Shown here piece after piece: positions 63,369 through 64,000 of a DNA stretch of 64,000 nucleotides (its first letter is position 1; every line of letters begins with the position of its first letter). The notes below the pieces were generated by a model. It was not told the DNA's origin and did no database searches. It saw only the letters and a list, made by a program, of their open reading frames with translations. This stretch comes from Anaerolineae bacterium. Its GTDB lineage: Bacteria; Chloroflexota; Anaerolineae; Aggregatilineales; Phototrophicaceae. The position numbers and the translations under genes are program-made. The stretch spans positions 27,604 through 91,603 of the forward strand of contig JALHNB010000028.1 of NCBI GenBank assembly GCA_022843745.1. The letters are read 5' to 3'.

Positions 63369-64000
63369 ATGGTTCGTATTCGACTTCTATTATTGATCGT
63401 AATCGGTGTTTTGGCGGGTTGTGAACCTACACAGCCTAAACAAACGCCATTTTCTGTGACTCTTGAGACGACACCTGTGGCACAAGCTGCTCAAATTGTC
63501 TCGACGCTCGTGCCGACAGCGCATCCCGCCTCCAGCAGAACACCCACGCTGCCACCGACAGAGACGCTAACCCCAACCATAACACCGACGCTGACCCCAA
63601 CTCCTACATTGACACCTATACCCACCAATACGCGGAAACCAACGATCACGAAAACGCCAACGATCACGCCTTCGGCCACGATCACCGATACGCCGCAGCC
63701 TATTGCTTCTGCGACACCTGGAGGGGCTGCTAACGGTACACTTGCTCCGACATGGACTCCGCCTCCCGCTGACCCGGCATCGCAGATTGCCGATCATTTT
63801 TATTTGCGCCGCCCGATTGCAGACGGTGGTGTCAATTGGGTAGATCGAACCTATCCTTATGGCGGTACATCTGGTGGGCGTTTGCAGGTGCATCATGGTG
63901 TGGAATTTGTGAATCCGCGCGGCACCCCGATCCTGGCTGCCGCTGATGGGGTGGTGATTCATGCAGGGGATGATCTTTCGACCCTCTTTGGGCCACAGCC
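63369..64000 (+). CDS. M23 peptidase (LytM) lipoprotein with TPT linker, C-terminus off the window
   Basis: At least 210 residues. The ATG at 63369 gives a lipoprotein signal MVRIRLLLLIVIGVLAGC; in-frame ATGs at 63345 and 63348 overlap the previous gene and are alternatives. Residues 50-115 form a TPT linker. From about residue 140, DHFYLRRPI, TYPYGGTSGG and HHGVEFVNPRGTPILAAADGVVIHAGDD begin an M23 metallopeptidase domain. The motif normally reads HxGxD; here Asp is Glu, which may affect zinc binding but is common in this lineage, from memory. It would cut peptidoglycan cross-bridges or serve as a divisome activator. Confidence 0.78.
   Translation, partial: MVRIRLLLLIVIGVLAGCEPTQPKQTPFSVTLETTPVAQAAQIVSTLVPTAHPASSRTPTLPPTETLTPTITPTLTPTPTLTPIPTNTRKPTITKTPTITPSATITDTPQPIASATPGGAANGTLAPTWTPPPADPASQIADHFYLRRPIADGGVNWVDRTYPYGGTSGGRLQVHHGVEFVNPRGTPILAAADGVVIHAGDDLSTLFGPQ

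Overview
The window looks like a chromosomal segment of a Chloroflexota bacterium, probably Anaerolineae-like. The support is protein style, not a marker gene. There are long Thr-Pro '(TPT)n' linkers behind SH3-like, zinc-ribbon and M23 domains, and a one-polypeptide Ser/Thr kinase-ATPase-TPR-LuxR regulator. There is also a secreted subtilase with DUF11 and thrombospondin-type-3 calcium repeats, and frequent TTG/GTG starts. No rRNA, CRISPR array, insertion sequence or phage gene was seen. The only RNA gene is a tRNA-Arg(CCG).

Layout. (1) 1-3128, minus: a large secreted subtilase-like protein that runs off the left edge. (2) 3339-11221: a sugar catabolism island. It holds a TIM-barrel isomerase/decarboxylase plus Gfo/Idh/MocA pair on the plus strand, then a six-gene minus-strand block (TIM-barrel isomerase, Gfo/Idh/MocA, second isomerase, 2-hydroxyacid dehydrogenase, LLM flavin oxidoreductase, SDR). 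(3) 11485-26747: a polysaccharide biosynthesis and export cluster. It includes a WecA-like priming transferase, five GT4-type and one GT2 glycosyltransferases, an O-antigen ligase/polymerase-like protein, two hexapeptide acyltransferases, a nucleotide-sugar epimerase, two methyltransferases, and a Wzm/Wzt ABC exporter with an extended Wzt C-terminus. (4) 26740-30337: an RraA-family enzyme divergent from apnL-apnO (D-apionate lactonase and oxidoisomerase). (5) 30395-36828: small proteins, the 1173-residue kinase/LuxR regulator and four small membrane proteins. (6) 36956-44449: a redox/carbohydrate triad made of a phytoene-desaturase-like flavoprotein, a membrane-anchored GMC oxidoreductase and a GH94/GT36-type phosphorylase-like enzyme. 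(7) 44633-55473: a second cell-surface glycan region with a NodB deacetylase, sulfotransferase, two GT-C membrane proteins, a flippase-like protein, an MsbA-type ABC transporter, a UDP-galactopyranose-mutase-like flavoprotein and a DPM1-like GT2. (8) 56071-60248: two Na+/K+:H+ antiporters, one fused to rhodanese, flanking a small KYLGKS-motif protein. (9) 60391-64000: the tRNA, then a lipoprotein, an SH3/TPT/zinc-ribbon protein and an M23 peptidase that runs off the right edge.

How the genes may work together. The most interesting hypothesis is a complete D-apiose route split across two loci: oxidation by the Gfo/Idh/MocA protein at 4160, lactone opening by ApnL, oxidoisomerisation by ApnO, and decarboxylation to L-erythrulose by the TIM-barrel protein at 3339. 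ApnL and ApnO are recognised from family-like motifs. The other two assignments are inference. The apnL promoter carries a perfect ATTGTATACAAT palindrome over its -10, the kind of site bound by GntR-family repressors. Apiose is a plant cell-wall sugar, so a saprophyte with secreted hydrolases and an elaborate glycan surface is a coherent picture.
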